Source: Bacteroidales bacterium (GTDB taxonomy: Bacteria; Bacteroidota; Bacteroidia; Bacteroidales; UBA932). From it: a DNA stretch of 9,769 nt. The notes under the pieces were generated by a model. The model was not told the DNA's origin and did no database searches. It was given only the letters and a program-made list of their open reading frames with translations. Below are positions 7,334-9,769 of the stretch, piece after piece. Each line of letters opens with the position of its first letter. The stretch's first letter is position 1. The translations under genes and the position numbers were made by a program. The DNA is taken from contig JAFNUQ010000140.1 in the NCBI GenBank assembly GCA_017383945.1, positions 1-9,769 on the forward strand. Direction: 5' to 3'.

Positions 7334-7341
7334 TATATTTG
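7334..7341 (+). promoter_or_regulatory. -7 box of the sdhC promoter
   Basis: TATATTTG matches TAnnTTTG and lies 31 bases before the sdhC ATG. The nearest upstream TTG (7319-7321) is only 12 bases from the box, so there is no -33 element at the normal distance; an activator might be needed (inference). The site is only nine bases from the -33 element of the divergent pyrH promoter. Confidence 0.45.
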
Positions 7342-7372
7342 CAAACCTAAAGTAAGATTAAATTTTATCTAG

Positions 7373-8098
7373 ATGTTTATATTCAACTCTTCAATCGGCA
7401 AGAAGTTCATCCAGGCGGTGAGCGGAGCTTTTCTTATTTTATTCCTCCTTATCCATGCTGTTATTAACTTCTTCTCTGTAATTGACTCTTTTACAGGTAA
7501 GTTTGGCATTGCTGCTGCAGATCACGATCTCTTCAGCGAAGGAGATGGTCTTTTCAAACTAGGTTGTGACTTCATGTCAACACCGGTTATCACTATCATC
7601 GTTCCGGTTCTTGCACTTGGTTTCCTCGTGCACATCGCTTATGGTTGCTGGCTCACATACCAGAACATTCGCGCTCGCGGCGGTATCAAGCGTTATGAGG
7701 TTGCAAGCAAAGCTGCTACTGACTCTTGGTCAGCACGCAACATGTTTGTACTCGGTATCGTGATCCTCGGCGCATTGCTCTTCCACCTTTTCCACTTCTG
7801 GGCAAAGATGCAGCTTCCTGAGCTCACTGGTATTGGAGTGTTTGAAAACAACCCATACATCCTCCTTACTACAGTATTTGGTAGCTGGTGGATGCTCGCT
7901 ATCTATGTTGCTTGGTTTGCAGCTATCTGGTACCACCTTGTACACGGTTTCTGGAGCATGTTCCAGACTGTAGGTTGGGATGGATCTATCTGGTTCAAGC
8001 GCATCAAGGTGATTGGTGTTATCGTTGTAAGCATTATCTGCTTCCTTTTTGTAGCAGTTGCTGTTAACGCTTTCATCCAGGCCAATTTCATCGCATAG
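7373..8098 (+). CDS. sdhC: succinate dehydrogenase/fumarate reductase cytochrome b subunit (di-heme, five-helix type)
   Basis: 241 residues. This is the membrane anchor that binds two b hemes and passes electrons between the quinone pool and the SdhAB (FrdAB) catalytic subunits. Five hydrophobic segments are visible, at about residues 12-36, 70-96, 124-145, 160-195 and 208-236. Candidate heme-ligand histidines sit in four of them: His28 (LIHAVIN), His87 (LVHIAYG), His138/His141 (LFHLFHFW) and His188/His191 (YHLVHGFW), the pattern of the single-subunit, di-heme class found in Wolinella, Bacillus and Bacteroidetes. The opening SSIGKKFIQAVSG also fits. In Bacteroidales this gene is normally followed by sdhA and sdhB; here rplM follows after 98 bases, so the catalytic subunits must be encoded elsewhere or be missing. 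Whether it works as succinate oxidase or fumarate reductase cannot be told from sequence; gut relatives mainly use it for fumarate respiration. Confidence 0.93.
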   Translation: MFIFNSSIGKKFIQAVSGAFLILFLLIHAVINFFSVIDSFTGKFGIAAADHDLFSEGDGLFKLGCDFMSTPVITIIVPVLALGFLVHIAYGCWLTYQNIRARGGIKRYEVASKAATDSWSARNMFVLGIVILGALLFHLFHFWAKMQLPELTGIGVFENNPYILLTTVFGSWWMLAIYVAWFAAIWYHLVHGFWSMFQTVGWDGSIWFKRIKVIGVIVVSIICFLFVAVAVNAFIQANFIA

Positions 8099-8108
8099 CG
8101 AGGAATTT

Positions 8109-8139
8109 TTGATTTATCAGAATATTTTTCTTATCTTTG
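8109..8139 (+). promoter_or_regulatory. promoter of the rplM-rpsI-rpsB operon (TTG-N20-TATCTTTG)
   Basis: A T-run ending in TTG at 8109-8111, a 20-base spacer, and TATCTTTG at 8132-8139. This is the best consensus match in the window, as expected for ribosomal protein genes. Transcription should begin a few bases after 8139, giving a leader of about 50 bases before the GTG at 8197. Confidence 0.7.
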
Positions 8140-8172
8140 CGACCCCTATTTTGTGTAGGGATCGCAATTTTT
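8139..8172 (+). terminator. hairpin plus T-run between sdhC and rplM, terminator-like
   Basis: Arms GCGACCCCTA (8139-8148) and TAGGGATCGC (8156-8165) form a ten-position stem with one C-A mismatch and a seven-base loop. AA and five T (8168-8172) follow. The shape is that of an intrinsic terminator for transcripts arriving from sdhC. The left arm begins inside the rplM -7 box, so RNA started at the rplM promoter would lack the outer pairs and keep only the weaker CCCTA/TAGGG stem. It could instead be part of an rplM leader; the sequence alone does not decide. Confidence 0.45.
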
Positions 8173-8196
8173 ATTAACTAATTAAAGATCAAGACA

Positions 8197-8649
8197 GTGG
8201 ACACACAAAGTTACAAGACAGTATCGCTCAACGCAGCGACTGTAGACAAAAAGTGGGTTGTCATTGACGCGACTGATCTCGCGCTTGGTCGTCTTGCTTC
8301 ACGTGTTTCTCTTGTCCTCCGTGGCAAGACTAAGCCAGGATTCACTCCTCACGTTGATTGCGGTGACAATGTTATCGTAGTTAATGCAGAGAAGGTTGCT
8401 CTTGGTGGCAAGAAGATGACTGACCGTGTTTATACTCGTTACACTGGTTATCCAGGTGGACAGAGATTTACAACACCAAAGGAGATCCTCGCGACTCGCC
8501 CAGAAGAACTCATTAGGAGAGCAGTAAAGGGTATGCTTCCTAAGAACCGTCTTGGTGCAGATATCCTCGGTAACCTGTTTATTTATGCAGGTCCTGAGCA
8601 CCCACACCAGGCACAGAACCCTACAGAGATTAAGTTAGACGAAATTTAA
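8197..8649 (+). CDS. rplM: 50S ribosomal protein L13
   Basis: 150 residues. L13 binds 23S rRNA early in assembly of the large subunit. Recognisable parts are KKWVVIDATDLALGRLAS near the N-terminus, TPHVDCGDNVIVVNAEK, TRYTGYPGGQR, and RRAVKGMLPKNRLG, followed by the acidic C-terminal tail seen in Bacteroidales. The start is a GTG: Bacteroidales L13 begins with MDT-SYKT, which matches M(GTG)DTQSYKT, and no in-frame ATG is available nearby. The upstream bases are A-rich (GATCAAGACA) with no Shine-Dalgarno sequence. It is first gene of the operon, with rpsI nine bases after its stop. Confidence 0.97.
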   Translation: MDTQSYKTVSLNAATVDKKWVVIDATDLALGRLASRVSLVLRGKTKPGFTPHVDCGDNVIVVNAEKVALGGKKMTDRVYTRYTGYPGGQRFTTPKEILATRPEELIRRAVKGMLPKNRLGADILGNLFIYAGPEHPHQAQNPTEIKLDEI

Positions 8650-8658
8650 ACAGAGCAA

Positions 8659-9048
8659 ATGGAACAGACACACGCCCTTGGAAGACGTAAAGCAGCTGTA
8701 GCTCGCGTTTATCTCACAGCCGGCAAAGGCAATGTTTCGGTTAATGGCCGCGATCTTGAGAACTACTTCGCTCTCGAGTCACTCCGTTACATCGTAAATC
8801 AGCCATTTGAGGTTACTGGAACTCTTGGCCAGTTTGACGTTAAGATCACTGTCGTAGGCGGTGGTATTAAGGGTCAGGCTGAGGCTATCCGTCTCGGTAT
8901 CGCTCGTGCCCTCAGTGAGCTTGACAGAGAAGCATATCGTTCTGCACTCAAGGCAGCAGGATTCCTCACTCGCGATGCTCGCGAAGTTGAGCGTAAGAAA
9001 CCTGGTCAGCCTGGTGCACGTCGTCGCTTCCAGTTCAGTAAACGTTAG
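8659..9048 (+). CDS. rpsI: 30S ribosomal protein S9
   Basis: 129 residues, the normal length. S9 sits in the head of the small subunit, and its C-terminal tail reaches the P-site tRNA. The sequence opens with [14 protein letters not shown], contains [19 protein letters not shown], and ends in the basic tail [17 protein letters not shown], whose final SKR is universal. The ATG follows the rplM stop by nine bases, as in the widespread rplM-rpsI pair. No promoter lies in between, so the two are cotranscribed. Confidence 0.97.
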   Translation: MEQTHALGRRKAAVARVYLTAGKGNVSVNGRDLENYFALESLRYIVNQPFEVTGTLGQFDVKITVVGGGIKGQAEAIRLGIARALSELDREAYRSALKAAGFLTRDAREVERKKPGQPGARRRFQFSKR

Positions 9049-9065
9049 TTATTATCTAAGTTTTA

Positions 9066-9184
9066 CGGCACAGTTCCGGTTTTTGAAACCATCCAGAGGA
9101 AGGTTGCCGGACTGCGAAAAAGGTGGCAGATCGGGTTTAGAACTCGCTACTGCGCCTTGATGAAAAGAGACCCCTCACGGGGAC
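9066..9184 (+). promoter_or_regulatory. probable structured 5' leader RNA of rpsB
   Basis: The 161-base gap between rpsI and rpsB holds three hairpins. The first (9071-9114) pairs CAGT-CCGG with CCGG-ACTG around one bulged T, then AACC-TCC with GGA-GGTT around a three-base loop. The second (9122-9156) pairs GCAG with CTGC below a stem of CGGGTT and AACTCG with a TAG loop, one G-U pair included. The third (9171-9182) is CCCC-TCAC-GGGG. An A-rich, C-interrupted stretch follows up to the ATG. No TAnnTTTG box is present, so the leader probably lies within the operon transcript. S2 represses its own mRNA in other bacteria, which makes an autoregulatory site plausible here; I did not match it to a known RNA family. 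Confidence 0.5.
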
Positions 9185-9209
9185 AGTTTACAAAAACAAA
9201 ACAAAAACA

Positions 9210-9769
9210 ATGTCACGTACAAATTTCCAAGTATTGCTTGATGCAGGTGTACACTTCGGCCACTTGGCAAGAAAGTGGAACCCTAAGATGGCTCCATATA
9301 TCTTCGACCAGAAGAAGGGAATCCACGTTATCGACCTGCACAAGACCGTCGCTAAGATAGACGAGGCAGCAGAGGAGATGAAGCAGCTTGCAAAGTCAGG
9401 CCGCAAGATTCTCTTTGTTGCTACCAAAAAGCAGGCAAAGGATATTGTCAAGGAAAAAGCAACAGCTGTCAATATGCCTTCAATCACCGAGCGTTGGGCC
9501 GGTGGTATGCTTACTAACTTCCCAACAATCCGCAAGGCTGTCAAGAAGATGTCCGTTATCGATAAGATGAAGGAGGACGGTACTTTTGACAAGCTCGCAA
9601 AGAGAGAGCGTCTCCAGGTAGATCGCCAGAGAGCTAAGCTCGAGAAGAACCTTGGTTCTATCCGCGATATGAGCCGCCTCCCTTCAGCCCTCTTCGTTGT
9701 AGACGTACAGAAGGAAGCCAACGCAGTCAAAGAGGCTAACCGCCTTAACATTCCGGTATTCGCAATGGT
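9210..9769 (+). CDS. rpsB: 30S ribosomal protein S2, 3' end outside window
   Basis: The frame is open from the ATG at 9210 to the right edge: 186 complete codons plus two bases, out of a usual 250-280 in this group. S2 is among the last proteins to join the small subunit, on the solvent side between head and body. Motifs are clear: MSRTNFQVLLDAGVHFGHL at the start, WNPKMAPYIF, GIHVIDLHKT, ILFVATKKQA, ERWAGGMLTNF, TIRKAVKKM, LEKNLGSIRDM, and LPSALFVVDV followed by EANRLNIPVFAMV at the cut. The ATG follows an A-rich stretch without a Shine-Dalgarno sequence, typical of this phylum. The usual downstream neighbour would be tsf (EF-Ts), beyond the window. Confidence 0.96.
   Translation, partial: MSRTNFQVLLDAGVHFGHLARKWNPKMAPYIFDQKKGIHVIDLHKTVAKIDEAAEEMKQLAKSGRKILFVATKKQAKDIVKEKATAVNMPSITERWAGGMLTNFPTIRKAVKKMSVIDKMKEDGTFDKLAKRERLQVDRQRAKLEKNLGSIRDMSRLPSALFVVDVQKEANAVKEANRLNIPVFAM

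Noticed and set aside
9121..9160. A tRNA-like 3' half in the rpsI-rpsB gap
   Set aside because: The stem has a TAG loop, not a seven-base T-loop with TTCRA, and there is no acceptor or anticodon arm.
9188..9751. A 187-residue open frame antisense to rpsB
   Set aside because: It mirrors the S2 coding sequence; its composition is a by-product of the sense codons.

Overview
The window comes from a Bacteroidota genome, most likely a gut-type Bacteroidales; I cannot resolve the family. Four things support this. Promoters follow the phylum's TTG-N20-TAnnTTTG pattern instead of -35/-10 boxes. Shine-Dalgarno sequences are absent before nearly all starts. Several proteins are Bacteroidales-like (a Cys-rich DUF3109 protein, a three-domain Xaa-Pro aminopeptidase, a five-helix SdhC/FrdC). 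The frr, pyrH, rplM, rpsI and rpsB products carry Bacteroidales-type sequences. lpxK shows that the cell makes lipid A. No mobile element, tRNA, rRNA or CRISPR array is visible, and coding density is very high: the longest gene-free stretch is the 161-base rpsI-rpsB gap.

Left part (1-5980). A DUF3109 gene runs in from the left edge and overlaps tail-to-tail with a minus-strand gene for a small two-helix membrane protein of unknown function. Divergent from that gene, a plus-strand block starts at 1076: a membrane-anchored coiled-coil protein of unknown function, then hemW (heme chaperone, coupled by a TAATG overlap), then an M24B aminopeptidase with its own promoter, then lpxK four bases later.

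Middle (5967-8098). frr and pyrH lie on the minus strand, transcribed pyrH then frr, with frr overlapping the 3' end of lpxK. From the 115-base region upstream of pyrH, sdhC is transcribed divergently. It encodes the di-heme cytochrome b anchor of succinate dehydrogenase/fumarate reductase, but no sdhA or sdhB follows.

Right part (8099-9769). The ribosomal protein operon rplM-rpsI-rpsB has a strong consensus promoter, a hairpin followed by a T-run at its very start, and a structured leader of about 120 bases before rpsB. rpsB is cut by the right edge.

Most of the window is ordinary housekeeping DNA: translation (rplM, rpsI, rpsB, frr), pyrimidine nucleotide supply (pyrH), lipid A synthesis, heme handling and heme-dependent respiration. 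The points most worth a second look are the sdhC gene without its catalytic partners, the overlapping promoter and terminator-like hairpin before rplM, the rpsB leader RNA, and promoters so close to start codons that the mRNAs look leaderless. I found no clear sign of a wholly new system.
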